Source: Mesorhizobium silamurunense (GTDB lineage: Bacteria; Pseudomonadota; Alphaproteobacteria; Rhizobiales; Rhizobiaceae). From it: a stretch of 64,000 nucleotides of DNA. How positions within the stretch are numbered: position 1 is the stretch's first letter; the number at the start of each line of letters is the position of its first letter. Below are positions 36,241 through 45,679 of the stretch, one piece after another. The notes beneath the pieces were generated by a model. The model searched no databases. It saw only the letters and a list, made by a program, of their open reading frames with translations, and was not told the DNA's origin. The stretch lies in assembly GCF_014843825.1 (NCBI RefSeq), contig NZ_JHQR01000216.1:34373-98372 (forward strand), given 5' to 3'. Made by a program: the position numbers and the translations under genes.

Positions 36241-36675
36241 ATGGATTCCATGCTGACCATCACCGACGTGTCGCGGCGCAGCGGCGTCGCCTCATCGGCC
36301 CTGCGTTTCTACGAGGAGCGCGGGCTGATCGCGTCCGAGCGGGCCGGCTCGGGACACAGACGCTATCCGCGATCCGTGCTGCGCCGGATCGCCTTCATCG
36401 TCTTCGCGCAGCGAATTGGGCTGACACTCGAGGAGATTGGCGCCGAGTTCACCAAGTTGCCAGCCGATCGCGTGCCGTCGCGTCGGGATTGGTCGCGGTT
36501 GTCTGGCCAGTGGACCAAGCGCATCGACCAGCGCATCGCCGAGTTGCAGCGCCTGAGGTCCGGGCTTACCGAGTGCATCGGTTGCGGCTGCCTCTCGATC
36601 GACCGGTGTAGCCTTGCGAATCCTGCCGATATGGCAGGACGCAAAGGGCCAGGGCCGAGGTATTGGCTGGGGTGA
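36241..36675 (+). CDS. soxR: Redox-sensitive MerR-family activator SoxR
   Basis: 144 residues from the ATG at 36241 (MDSMLTITDVSRRSGV); an upstream ATG at 36157 would place the SoxR box inside the gene. The MerR winged helix (ASSALRFYEERGLI) and dimer helix are followed by the cluster motif C112-x2-C115-x-C117-x5-C123 (CIGCGCLSIDRC), which ligands the redox-sensing [2Fe-2S] cluster. It is probably autoregulated and activates the divergent operon under redox-cycler stress. Confidence 0.93.
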   Translation: MDSMLTITDVSRRSGVASSALRFYEERGLIASERAGSGHRRYPRSVLRRIAFIVFAQRIGLTLEEIGAEFTKLPADRVPSRRDWSRLSGQWTKRIDQRIAELQRLRSGLTECIGCGCLSIDRCSLANPADMAGRKGPGPRYWLG

Positions 36676-36727
36676 GTTGGCAGCGTGTGTGTCACTATTG
36701 CAGAGCATCGTGTCCCCCACCGCTTGC

Positions 36728-36772
36728 TTCCTAATCTGTAGGTCACAGGTTCGATTCCTGTCGGGTGAACCA
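36728..36772 (+). tRNA. 3' fragment of tRNA-Arg(CCU): likely attachment-site remnant
   Basis: The sequence holds an anticodon loop TTCCTAA (anticodon CCT), the 3' anticodon strand, a variable loop, a perfect T-arm ACAGG-TTCGATT-CCTGT, the 3' acceptor strand CGGGTGA and ACCA. The 5' half of a tRNA is absent: upstream bases do not pair with the anticodon or acceptor strands. Duplicated 3' tRNA ends from anticodon loop to CCA are the standard scar of integrases that target tRNA genes, with the element on the left side. Confidence 0.7.
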
Positions 36773-36987
36773 GCAAAATCAATAGGTTATCAGTACTTTC
36801 GGCAGAACACCGACGCTCTCCCACATTTGCCCCCCAGATAGCAGCCGACAGGAGGTCGTCCTAGCGGTCTAACTCTCGGTTTGTGCAGGCTCTCGTTCGC
36901 CTCACCGCGCGACGCTCTTGTGATTTGGAAAAAATACATATATTGCTTTTCATATCGAGAAGAAATTCCCATCTTTTTTTCTATTTT
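36773..36987 (+). promoter_or_regulatory. AT-rich leader before the Lrp-type gene
   Basis: The interval 36925-36987 is strikingly AT-rich (poly-A and poly-T runs) compared with its surroundings and probably contains the promoter and Lrp-type binding region. No gene was seen. Confidence 0.4.
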
Positions 36988-37512
36988 ATGAAAGCCAGGC
37001 CTTTGCGAGAACATCTCGATCAAACGGATCGGCGGCTGGTCAAGCTGTTGTCCCAGGACGCACAGCCCGGCATCAACCGCCTCGCCGAGACGATGGCTGT
37101 CTCGGTGCCGACGGTCCGCACGCGACTGCGCAACCTGCTTGACCGCAACCTGCTGAAGATCGTCGGGCTTCTGAATCTGACCGAGCGCCCGGAGTTGATC
37201 TCGGCCATTGTCGGAATCAATGCACAGGGACGCGGCCGTGCACGCGAACTGGCGCAGCGCATCTCCGAACTGCCCTTCGTCAATTCGGCCTCAGTGGTCA
37301 CCGGGCGCTTTGACATCATCGTCGACGTGACCGTGGCCGGTGACGTCGCCGATCTCTACCGCATCACCAGCGAGCTGATCCCCGGCGCCGGCATACCCGG
37401 CGAAGTGGTGCGCAGCGAGACCTTCGTCGTCATGGCCTCCTGCAACAAATGGGTCAGCCTGCCGGAAGGCTGCTGGTCGGAAGAGGCGCCGGTACGCAAG
37501 GAGCCGGCATGA
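36988..37512 (+). CDS. Lrp/AsnC-family transcriptional regulator
   Basis: 174 residues from the ATG at 36988 (MKARPLREHLDQTDRRLV). The N-terminal helix-turn-helix (GINRLAETMAVSVPTVRTRL) is followed by a RAM ligand-binding domain (NSASVVTGRFDIIVDVTV). The stop overlaps the next gene by ATGA, so regulator and enzyme are co-transcribed. It probably senses an amino acid and controls the downstream transporter. Confidence 0.9.
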   Translation: MKARPLREHLDQTDRRLVKLLSQDAQPGINRLAETMAVSVPTVRTRLRNLLDRNLLKIVGLLNLTERPELISAIVGINAQGRGRARELAQRISELPFVNSASVVTGRFDIIVDVTVAGDVADLYRITSELIPGAGIPGEVVRSETFVVMASCNKWVSLPEGCWSEEAPVRKEPA

Positions 37513-38672
37513 AGATCGCTGTTCTCGGCGGCCTTGGCCTGCAAGGCCGCGCGGCGATCGCCGATCTCGTCGCCAGCGCCGATGTCGAGGAAATCGTGTG
37601 TATCGACACCGCCTCTGACGGCCCTGCCCGCCTTGGCGGCCTAACCGACCTCGCTCGCGTGCGTTTCGTTGTGCCCGAGAACACGATTGGCTCGGCATTC
37701 CACAACGTGCTGGCCGATGTCGATGCCGTCATCGACCTGCTGCCGCAACCGCTGATGCGCGAGGCAGTGCTAGCCGCGATCGAGACGCGCACGCCGCTGG
37801 TCACCACCAACTACGGAAAAACGATCGCCGATCTGGCCCCCGCAGCCGAACGGGCCAGCGTTTCGATCATGACCGAATGCGGGCTCGATCCCGGCATCGA
37901 CCTCGTGCTTTACGCGCGCGCCGCCCGACAGTTCGACTCTATTGCGTCGATCGATTCCTATTGCGGTGGCATCCCCGAGCCGAAGGCGATGGCCAAGCCG
38001 CTCTGCTACAAGGTGAGCTGGAACTTCGACATGGTTCTGGTCAGCCAGAACCGCGACAGCGTCATGATCGAAGACGGCGAGCACGTTGCGGTGCCTGCCA
38101 GCCAGCAGCACGACAACCGTTTCATCCACCAGATCGAGGTCGCGGGGCTTGGCCGGCTGGAAGCGTTCCCCAATGGCGACGCGCTGCACTATGTCGAGAT
38201 GCTGGCCGCCGCCAAGGGGCTGCAGCGTTCGGGCCGCTATACGCTGCGCTGGCCGGGCTGGTCGGCGTTCTGGGCGCCGCTGAAGGAACTCGGATTCCTC
38301 TCCGAAGACAAGGTGCCCGGCACGAGCGCCAGCCCGCGCGAATTTCTCGGCCGGCTGCTCGGCCCGCAATTGCAGTATGGCGCCGACGAGAAGGACCTTT
38401 GCGTGATGCGCAATGTCTTTTCTGGTCTCGAAGACGGTCGCCGCAAGACGGTGACATCGGACCTGATCATCGAACGCGACCTCGCCTCCGGTCTGTTCGG
38501 CATGAGCCTCGGCGTCGGCTATCCCGCCAGCATCGTGGCGCAGATGCTGGCGCGGCGCGAGATCACCACACCAGGCCTTTTGAATCCACTGCAGCATGTG
38601 CCCGACACCAGCTTCTTCGACGAGCTGGGCAGGCGCGGCATCAGGGTTGCCGAGACGGTGGCCTGGGACTGA
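37509..38672 (+). CDS. Saccharopine dehydrogenase-like NAD(P)-binding enzyme
   Basis: 387 residues with an N-terminal Rossmann motif (IAVLGGLGLQGRAAIADL) and the saccharopine-dehydrogenase segment MTECGLDPGIDLVLYA near residue 122. Members act on saccharopine, carboxynorspermidine or opine-like secondary amines. The position between an Lrp gene and an amino-acid importer suggests catabolism of an imported N-substituted amino acid, but the substrate cannot be fixed. Confidence 0.85.
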   Translation: MKIAVLGGLGLQGRAAIADLVASADVEEIVCIDTASDGPARLGGLTDLARVRFVVPENTIGSAFHNVLADVDAVIDLLPQPLMREAVLAAIETRTPLVTTNYGKTIADLAPAAERASVSIMTECGLDPGIDLVLYARAARQFDSIASIDSYCGGIPEPKAMAKPLCYKVSWNFDMVLVSQNRDSVMIEDGEHVAVPASQQHDNRFIHQIEVAGLGRLEAFPNGDALHYVEMLAAAKGLQRSGRYTLRWPGWSAFWAPLKELGFLSEDKVPGTSASPREFLGRLLGPQLQYGADEKDLCVMRNVFSGLEDGRRKTVTSDLIIERDLASGLFGMSLGVGYPASIVAQMLARREITTPGLLNPLQHVPDTSFFDELGRRGIRVAETVAWD

Positions 38673-38780
38673 GGAGGAGATTTTCGAACGGTGGCTGCCG
38701 CTGGCAACGGTGCCGCTGCTCAAGAAAGAGCCCAAGGGAATCCGCGGGCAGAACAACAACCACAACGGGAGGAATGCCAC

Positions 38781-39569
38781 ATGAAGATTGCCAGACTTTT
38801 CATCGCCGGACTTGCGCTTGCCGGCCTTGCCACGGCGGCCAGTGCCGGAACGCTCGACGACATCACCAAGCGCGGCGAATTGCGCGTCGCGGTGCAGACG
38901 CAAGGACCGCCCTTCTCGCTGGTCGGCGCCAATGGCGAACGCACCGGCAGCTCGGTTGAACTGGCCGAACTGATGGCCAAGGAAATGGGCGTCAAGATCA
39001 CCTTCCTGGACTATGACTGGGACGGGCTGATCCCGGCGCTGCTTTCAGGCAAGGCCGACCTGCTCGTCGCCGACATGACGCCGACGCTGGCGCGCGGCAT
39101 GAAGGTCGCCTTCACCACGCCCTACATGTACACGGGCAGCACCGTCTTCACCAAGGCCGACAGCAAGTTCAAAACCACCGAGGACTGCAAGGCCAAAGGT
39201 ACCAAGATCGCCGTGCTGTTGGGCGCCACAGGCGAGAAGGAAGCCAAGAACGCCTTCCCCGATGCCGACATCAAGAGCTACAAGGGCGGCGGCCCGCTGC
39301 TGCTCGACGCCGTCAACAACGGCCAGGCCGATTGCGGCGTCAACGACGTCTCGGCGGTCAAGGGCCAGTCGACCGCCTATCCGGCCGGCACCTTCACCAT
39401 CATGCCGGAGCTTTTGTCGAAGGAGCCGCTCGCCTTCGCCACCCGCTATGACGAGCCGGACCTGCTTGTCTGGATGAACCTGTTTCTCAACCAGGTCAGC
39501 ATCGACGGCCGCCTGCAGAAGAACCTCGACTACTGGGTCAATTCCGACGCCTGGAAGAAGGACCACTAG
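38781..39569 (+). CDS. Polar amino-acid ABC substrate-binding protein
   Basis: 262 residues from the ATG at 38781, preceded by a GGGAGGA ribosome-binding site. The signal peptide ends near ATAASA; the mature protein begins with the type II fold (LDDITKRGELRVAVQTQGPP). Operon partner of the two permeases and the ATPase downstream. Confidence 0.9.
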   Translation: MKIARLFIAGLALAGLATAASAGTLDDITKRGELRVAVQTQGPPFSLVGANGERTGSSVELAELMAKEMGVKITFLDYDWDGLIPALLSGKADLLVADMTPTLARGMKVAFTTPYMYTGSTVFTKADSKFKTTEDCKAKGTKIAVLLGATGEKEAKNAFPDADIKSYKGGGPLLLDAVNNGQADCGVNDVSAVKGQSTAYPAGTFTIMPELLSKEPLAFATRYDEPDLLVWMNLFLNQVSIDGRLQKNLDYWVNSDAWKKDH

Positions 39570-39648
39570 GCAGCGATAGATCCGAGCGGTTTCGCGCCGC
39601 GAAGCCGCTCGGAATTCGCTTTGTCCGTCTCGGGAACTCCGTCCAGCG

Positions 39649-40326
39649 ATGCTCGAAAATTTCAGCTTCCGCACCATCGTCGAATATCTGCCGCTGTTCG
39701 GGCAGGGCCTCATCACGACCGTCTGGCTGTCGGCGCTGTCCTTTGCCGGCGCGCTGACCGTCGGCATCGTGCTCGCCGCCATGAACCTGCAGCGCGGCTG
39801 GCTGTTTCGCGTGCCGGCCAAGGCTTATATCGACGCGGTGCGCGCCACGCCCTTGCTGGCGCAGCTCTATTTCCTCTATTTCGGCCTGCCGCGGCTCGGC
39901 CTGGTCCTTCCCGAACTCGTTGTCGGCATCATCGCCTTGTCGCTGAACAGCGGCGCCTATGTCGCGGAAATCATCCGCGCTGGCATCCTGTCGATCCCGC
40001 GCGGCCAGGTGGAAGCCGGCGTCGCTTCCGGCATGACTTACGTCCAGCGCATACGCCTGGTCATCCTGCCGCAAGCCTTCAAGGTGACGATCCCACCACT
40101 GCTCGGCCAAGCGATCGTGCTGGTCAAGGATTCGGCGCTGCTGTCGCTGATCTCGGTTTCCGAACTGACGCGTGCCGGCCAACTGCTCGCCTCCGACCGC
40201 TTCATGCCAGCGGAAGGTTTTCTAACCATCGCCGCTTTTTATCTCCTGCTCTACTATTGCCTCAAAGGGCTGGCGGCGCTGTCCGGTCGCTGGCTCGGCT
40301 TGCAGCCGGCAAGGAGCAGCACATGA
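39649..40326 (+). CDS. Polar amino-acid ABC permease 1
   Basis: 225 residues, about five membrane segments, EAA-type loop QVEAGVASGMTYVQRIRLVILPQ. The stop overlaps the next permease by ATGA. Confidence 0.9.
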   Translation: MLENFSFRTIVEYLPLFGQGLITTVWLSALSFAGALTVGIVLAAMNLQRGWLFRVPAKAYIDAVRATPLLAQLYFLYFGLPRLGLVLPELVVGIIALSLNSGAYVAEIIRAGILSIPRGQVEAGVASGMTYVQRIRLVILPQAFKVTIPPLLGQAIVLVKDSALLSLISVSELTRAGQLLASDRFMPAEGFLTIAAFYLLLYYCLKGLAALSGRWLGLQPARSST

Positions 40327-40997
40327 TCTGGCAGCAGCTGCAAAGCCTGGCCGGCAGCTATCCCCTCGCCTTGCGCGGCCTCGGCATGACCGTCGTTCTA
40401 TCGCTGATCAGCCTGGTGCTCGGCACGCTGCTCGGCTTTGGCCTCGGCATATTGCGGACTGGGGGCAACCGGCTGATCGGCAGCGCCATCGGCGCGTGGA
40501 TAGACCTGATCCGCGGAACGCCGTTTCTGGTTCAGATCTTCCTGATCTTCTTCATCCTGCCGGAATTCGGCGTCGAGCTCGATGCTTTCACCGCCGGGGT
40601 CATCGCGCTGACCAATCTGGCTGCCTGCTTCATCTGCGAGATCGTCGCCGCCGGCATCCGCTCGGTGCCTACCGGCCAGGTCGAAGCTGCGCTAGCATCC
40701 GGCCTGTCACGCTGGCAGCGGCTGCGCCAAGTAGTGCTGCCGCAAGCAATGCGCATCGTGCTGCCGCCGCTGGTCGGGCAATATGTACTGTTGATCAAGG
40801 ATTCTTCGGTCGTCTCGGCGATTGGGTTGACCGACCTCACCCGCGTCGGCTGGCTAGTGGTGCAGCGGGTGCCCAACGGCCTGCTGGTCTTCTTCCTGGT
40901 CGGTGTCGGCTATTTCATGGTCTGCTATCCACTGATCATGCTCGCGCGCCGGCTCGAACGCCGCATGGGCGCGGTGCATGGCGAGGTGCAACTGTGA
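40323..40997 (+). CDS. Polar amino-acid ABC permease 2
   Basis: 224 residues from the ATG at 40323 (MIWQQLQSLAGSYPLALRG). It has the EAA loop QVEAALASGLSRWQRLRQVVLPQ. The open frame extends upstream, but that part is a shadow of permease 1. Confidence 0.9.
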   Translation: MIWQQLQSLAGSYPLALRGLGMTVVLSLISLVLGTLLGFGLGILRTGGNRLIGSAIGAWIDLIRGTPFLVQIFLIFFILPEFGVELDAFTAGVIALTNLAACFICEIVAAGIRSVPTGQVEAALASGLSRWQRLRQVVLPQAMRIVLPPLVGQYVLLIKDSSVVSAIGLTDLTRVGWLVVQRVPNGLLVFFLVGVGYFMVCYPLIMLARRLERRMGAVHGEVQL

Positions 40998-41029
40998 CAT
41001 CATCTGCTCAATCCAAAGGTCGCACCGGT

Positions 41030-41758
41030 ATGATCGAGTTTCGCGGCGTCAACAAATGGTTCGGCGCGCTCAACGTGCTGAAGGACATTACGCTCAGCGT
41101 CGAACCGCGCGAAGTGGTCGTCGTCTGCGGCCCGAGCGGCTCCGGCAAGAGCACGCTCATCCGCTGCATCAATGGCCTGGAAGCGATCAAGGACGGCGAT
41201 CTCCTCGTCGACAGCCAGCGCCTTGGCGACCCCGCCACCAACATGACGCAGTTGCGCACCGAGATCGGCTTCGTCTTCCAGTCGTTCAACCTCTATCCGC
41301 ACAAGACGGCACTTGAGAACGTGACACTGGCGCCGATCCATGTCCGCAAGATCCCGCGTGCCGAGGCCGAGAAGGCCGGGCGCGAATTGCTGGCCAAGGT
41401 CGGGCTGGCCGACAAGGTCAACGCCTACCCGGCGCAACTCTCCGGCGGCCAGCAGCAGCGCGTGGCTATCGCGCGCAGCCTTGGCATGCGGCCCAAGATC
41501 ATGCTGTTCGACGAGCCTACCTCGGCACTCGACCCCGAGATGATTTCTGAAGTGCTCGACGTCATGGTCGCGGTCGCCGAGGAAGGCATGACCATGATGG
41601 TGGTGACCCACGAGATGGGCTTCGCCCGCAAGGTCGCCCAGCGCGTGGTGTTCATGGATGCCGGCGCCATCGTCGAAAGCGGCAACCCGAACGAATTCTT
41701 CTCGCACCCTAAGACCGACCGCAGCCGCGCCTTCCTGAGCAAGATCCTCAGACACTAA
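41030..41758 (+). CDS. Polar amino-acid ABC ATPase
   Basis: 242 residues from the ATG at 41030 (MIEFRGVNKWFGALNVL). Walker A GPSGSGKST, signature LSGGQQQR and Walker B IMLFDEPTSALD are intact. Last gene of the Lrp/saccharopine-dehydrogenase-like/ABC operon. Confidence 0.92.
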   Translation: MIEFRGVNKWFGALNVLKDITLSVEPREVVVVCGPSGSGKSTLIRCINGLEAIKDGDLLVDSQRLGDPATNMTQLRTEIGFVFQSFNLYPHKTALENVTLAPIHVRKIPRAEAEKAGRELLAKVGLADKVNAYPAQLSGGQQQRVAIARSLGMRPKIMLFDEPTSALDPEMISEVLDVMVAVAEEGMTMMVVTHEMGFARKVAQRVVFMDAGAIVESGNPNEFFSHPKTDRSRAFLSKILRH

Positions 41759-42161
41759 CCGGCGCGCTACCGGCTGTCCTCGCCTACCTTCAGCAACCGA
41801 ATTGGGTGACTGCACTGTATTGGCGGTATCCCTCCACAGACTCGAACCCACGAGTGGCGAGCAAACGCGGCCTTAGGTGGATCTGAAAAGCTCGCCTGCT
41901 GAAACCCTGAGGAAAGTAACGGCTCGTTCACTATAAGCCGGCCCTTCTCATCGCGTGGTCCTCGACCGCTTCGTCTCAACGGATGCCAGAATCATGTCGG
42001 GCGACGACAAGGCCAGCGGACCGGCGGCAGCAATGCAGCGACTGAATGCAGCATATCCATCGGGACGACGAGCGCGTCACCGAATGTGGATCAAGCTCGT
42101 AGGCGCTTACCTGCTCCTACCGGGCACACAACCAGTGTGGGGCTCACGAAGGGAACGAGCC
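41759..42161. other. Intergenic region, nothing recognised
   Basis: About 400 bp between the ABC operon end and the convergent MBL gene. No gene, strong hairpin or repeat was seen. A tRNA-like GGGTTCGAGTCTG string near 41845 (minus strand) does not fold into a T-arm. Confidence 0.4.
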
Positions 42162-43193
42162 TTATCTCGCTGTAACGGAACCTCCGAGAAATGCAGCTTC
42201 GAATTCGGCCCGCAGCTCGTCTTCGCGTCCGAGATACCGCGGCGAAAGGTGTATCTGGTGGGCGGAGATCGCGCCGGCTTGCCTGGCGATCGCGCCTGCC
42301 TGCGCGGCGGTCAGATGCTTCTTCGCCGCCGCGAGGTCTCGATCTTCCTCCAGCAATCCGCCTTCGATGAAAAGCTGATCGGCGCCGCGCACCAAGTTAC
42401 AGAGACGAGTGACGTTCTCCGGACCGAAGGCTAAATCGGTTGCATAGGCGATGCGTTGGCCCGGCGCACAGACCAGCACCTGGTCCCGCAGCAGTTCCCC
42501 AAGCGTTACCTTCTTGCCTGCACTCGGCTTGAACTCGGTAGCCGCACCGGCGCCGCGTCGCGCCGCCCGCTTGGCGTTTGCAAGCCAAGGTCCGACGGGA
42601 AGATCGAGTTCATCCAGGCGCGACCTGTGCACATTGACCCGCAGCTTTTCCTGGAAGGCGAAGGCCAAGCAAGGAATGCCGTGATCGAGCGTCACGGCTT
42701 CGATAGCGAAATCTGGATCGTCCAAGGGGAGCCGAGTGCTCGAGTTCTGCCAATCTTGCCGCGCGAAAGCCGTGCGAGCCCGGAAGACAGCTGCGGTGGC
42801 AAAGCCTTCCTCCGTCCAGTCGGAAGCGACGATCGTAAAGTCCTGCGACCGCTCGTTGAGGAGGTTCCACGTGTAAGCCCCCAGCTTAGCCTCGACAGCG
42901 TCCGTCAGTCCGGGCGGGCCGATGATATGGACCTGCTTGTCACGGTAGAGCGACACCCCGAGCAAGCGATCGAACCCGCTGAAGTGGTCCATGTGCATGT
43001 GCGACACGAACACGTGCGAAACGCGCAGGATCTCACGTGGCGAAAGGGCCGACAGATCGCCGAGGTCAAAGAGGACTGCCCTACTGCCGAAGCGGAAATC
43101 GAGAAGCAGTCCCGGGTCGGAAAACGGCTCATTCACTAAGCGCGGCTGGACGAGAAGAGTCATGATAGGGAAGGCAAGAGTTGCATCCTCCAA
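42162..43193 (-). CDS. MBL-fold metallohydrolase (RNase Z-like)
   Basis: 343 residues with the dinuclear-zinc motif HMHMDHFSGFD (HxHxDH, about residue 65) and a further metal ligand near IAYATDLAF and the closing SAHQIHLSPRY. The layout resembles RNase Z/ElaC relatives, but the protein is a divergent stand-alone hydrolase. RNA or small-ester substrates are both possible. Confidence 0.85.
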   Translation of the reverse strand: MEDATLAFPIMTLLVQPRLVNEPFSDPGLLLDFRFGSRAVLFDLGDLSALSPREILRVSHVFVSHMHMDHFSGFDRLLGVSLYRDKQVHIIGPPGLTDAVEAKLGAYTWNLLNERSQDFTIVASDWTEEGFATAAVFRARTAFARQDWQNSSTRLPLDDPDFAIEAVTLDHGIPCLAFAFQEKLRVNVHRSRLDELDLPVGPWLANAKRAARRGAGAATEFKPSAGKKVTLGELLRDQVLVCAPGQRIAYATDLAFGPENVTRLCNLVRGADQLFIEGGLLEEDRDLAAAKKHLTAAQAGAIARQAGAISAHQIHLSPRYLGREDELRAEFEAAFLGGSVTAR

Positions 43194-43254
43194 AACTCAG
43201 GACGCGTGCCGTTCGTTCCGGAGATGAAAGTCGGCGTTCCTCTCAAACGCAAAG

Positions 43255-43285
43255 AACCGCCCCGATTGATCAGATCGGGGCGGTT
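43255..43285. terminator. Perfect GC-rich inverted repeat
   Basis: AACCGCCCCGAT and ATCGGGGCGGTT pair over 12 bp around a 7-nt loop. A modest T-rich tail follows on the minus strand (TTCTTTGCGTTTG). It lies upstream of the MBL gene and may end a transcript entering from the right. The surrounding 43194-43576 interval holds no recognisable gene. Confidence 0.5.
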
Positions 43286-43576
43286 ATGGATTTATGATGA
43301 AAGTGGTTGCGGGGACACGCAGCCACCGATACCGACATCCGGTGATCGCCGAGATTTGACAATTCCCTGCCGCATCACCTGAATCAATATGGTAGCCCCG
43401 GAGGATGTGGCGGATTCATTGGCTTTTTCGTGGGCCAGAATCGTCAGTATTCCCTCATCACTCCGTTCGGCCCCGGAATCGAGCACATGCTGCGCTGCCC
43501 GAACCGTGCAGGCGTGTGGCGCCAAAGAATTACGCTTGGTCTTGGCAACGAGCCCGCTGAGTTCGGGTCCTGGAGG

Positions 43577-45057
43577 TTACATTTCCACTGGTTGCGCGTG
43601 CGCCTGGTGGCTGCTGAAGCGCGGCAGCAGGCCGGTGGACAGAACCAGCGCCACGATGATCAAAAGCTGGCTTGCGATCACGGTGGCGAAGGCTTGCGCG
43701 ATGCCCGCCGGCTCCTGCACCAGATAGAGCGTGCCGAGCGTTGCGACGCCGAGCGCCAGCCCTGACTGCTGCAGCGTGATCAACACGCCGCTGCCGACGC
43801 CGGCAAGATGGCTGGGAACATCGGCCAGAACGGCGCGGAACAAGCCGGAGAACAGCATCGACTGGCCGGCGCCTATCAGCACCAGGGGCGGTGCCAGTTC
43901 CATCAAGCCGACCTTCGGCCAGCCGGTCAGGATGATGCCAATCAGCAGCGCCAGGCCGAGCGCCTGCACCATGCCGCCCGCCGCCAGCGCGCCTCGGCCA
44001 AAGCGCCCGATCACGCGCGGGCTGACCACCGAGCCGATGAAGAACATGATCGCCATCGGCAGGATAGCAAGTCCGCTTTGCAGCGCATTGGCGCCGAGCC
44101 CGTTCTGGACGGTGAGCGCGAAGACGAACATGAAGGCGCCGAAGCCGAGGCTGAACAGGGTGATCATGGCAAGCCCGCGCGCCATCGAGGGCAGGCTGAG
44201 CAGCGAGGGCGGCAGGAGTGGCACCGCGCCGCGCGCCTCGGTCGCCTTCTCAACGATTGCCGTGATAATGGCGAGCAGCACAGCGGCAGCCAGCATCGCC
44301 TTGGTCCAGGCCGGCCAGCCCTGCGAATGGCCTTCGGTCAGCGGCACCAGCAGCGCCGTCAGCGTCGCCGCGAACAGCACCGTGCCGGGCAGGTCGATGC
44401 CGGCCGGATGCGGCGAGCGGTTGGCCGGCACGACCAGCCGGCAAGCGAAGAAGACGACGCGATGCCGAGCGGGATGTTGATCAGGAAGATCGGTCGCCAG
44501 GAGGTGCCGAACAGGTCGGCGCTGACCAGCAGCCCGCCGGCGAGCTGGCCGACGATCGCTGCAATGCCCGAGGTCGCGCCGTAGAGCGCGATCGCCCGCG
44601 TCTTGCGCTCGACCGGCAAGGTCGCCTGGAAGGTCGCCAGCACCTGCGGCACCAGCATTGCCGCCGTCGCGCCCTGCAGCAGCCGGGCTGCGATCAGCAC
44701 ATCGATGGTTGGCGCCAGGCCGCAGGCGAGCGACGCCAGGATGAAGCCGGCCAGCCCGGTCAGGAACATCGTGTGGCGGCCGAAACGGTCGCCGAGCCGG
44801 CCGCCCAGCACCAGGATCGCGGCGTAGGTCACGCCGTACACCGACACCACCAGCTCGAGCGCCGCCGGCGTCGCCTTGAGCGAGGCCTGGATCGTCGGTA
44901 GCGCCACGTTGACGATGAAGAAATCGGCGATCGGCAGGAAGGCGCCGGCCAGGAGCACATGCACGCCGAGGCCATGCAGCCCGCCGGCGCGGGCCATCGA
45001 CCGGGCGGAATGCCGGGCAGGCCCGGCGGATGTCGGATGGGTCACGGAAGTCTCCAT
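43577..45057 (-). pseudogene. DHA2-type MFS drug exporter, interrupted by one frameshift
   Basis: Residues from the ATG at 45057 give a clean N-terminal half (GRLGDRFGRHTMFLTGLAGF motif A, up to PIFLINIPLGIA). The frame is then lost near 44455, and the C-terminal half (FFACRLVVPANRS onward, with LVPLTEGHSQGW) continues in another frame to 43577. Restoring one base would give a ~490-residue, 14-segment transporter. It is either a recent inactivation or a sequencing error. The gene is divergent from a MarR regulator. Confidence 0.8.
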
Positions 45058-45136
45058 ACGTTTATGTGAATATAGTTATATAATTATAATCATTATGCCA
45101 ATATACATATTCGCCGAATGGCTGTAAACTGCGCTC
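45058..45136. promoter_or_regulatory. AT-rich divergent promoter, MFS / marR
   Basis: A very AT-rich interval containing the palindrome ATAATTAT (45081-45088), typical of MarR-type operators between a regulator and the exporter it represses. Confidence 0.45.
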
Positions 45137-45658
45137 ATGACCGACAATGACGATTCCTCCGGCCGCAAGGCTCGCCCCGCGGCGGTCCGCTGGGCCAATC
45201 TGGCCGACCTCATCCTGATCATTGCCCGCGAGATCCAGTTCCGGGGCTATGCCGACGAGCGGGCGGTGCAGCTGTCGCAGTCGGAGGGCATGGTGATGCG
45301 CCACCTCGTCCAACACGCCTCTGCCACGCCCAGCCAGATCGCGGCCGCGACCGGCCTGCAGCGCACCAATGTCTCCCCTGTGCTGCGTGATCTGGAGGAG
45401 AAGGGGCTGATCGAGCGGCATGTCGATCCGCAAGACCGCCGCGGTGTGAGTGTCCATCGCACGCGGCGCGGAGCCGAAAACTACGCGTTGGTGCGCAAGG
45501 AATGGGGGGCCGCCGTCGCCGCCGCTGCCGGTCGAGACACCAGCAAGCTCGACGATGCGCTCGCGCTTCTCAGGTCCATTGAAATCGGCCTCATTTCGAC
45601 GCGGCCAAAGGGCAGCGATGGTCCGGTGCGAGGTCCCACACGCCAGCAAGGCATTTAG
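45137..45658 (+). CDS. MarR-family transcriptional regulator
   Basis: 173 residues with a winged helix (ATPSQIAAATGLQRTNVSPVLRDLEEKGLIERHVDPQDRR contains recognition helix and wing). Probable repressor of the divergent MFS gene. Confidence 0.88.
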   Translation: MTDNDDSSGRKARPAAVRWANLADLILIIAREIQFRGYADERAVQLSQSEGMVMRHLVQHASATPSQIAAATGLQRTNVSPVLRDLEEKGLIERHVDPQDRRGVSVHRTRRGAENYALVRKEWGAAVAAAAGRDTSKLDDALALLRSIEIGLISTRPKGSDGPVRGPTRQQGI

Positions 45659-45679
45659 CTCCAGGGCTTTGTGCTGAGA

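Noticed and set aside
36363..36824. A 153-codon minus-strand frame containing HPTGIEPVTYRLG
   Set aside because: This peptide is the translated complement of a tRNA 3' end and the frame overlaps soxR; it is an artefact.
41835..41860. tRNA-like string GGGTTCGAGTCTG on the minus strand
   Set aside because: The flanks do not form a T-arm or acceptor stem.
43304..43325. TGGTTGCGGGG, matching the complement of a tRNA-fMet 3' end
   Set aside because: Only 11 nt match and no T-arm follows; too short to call an attachment site.
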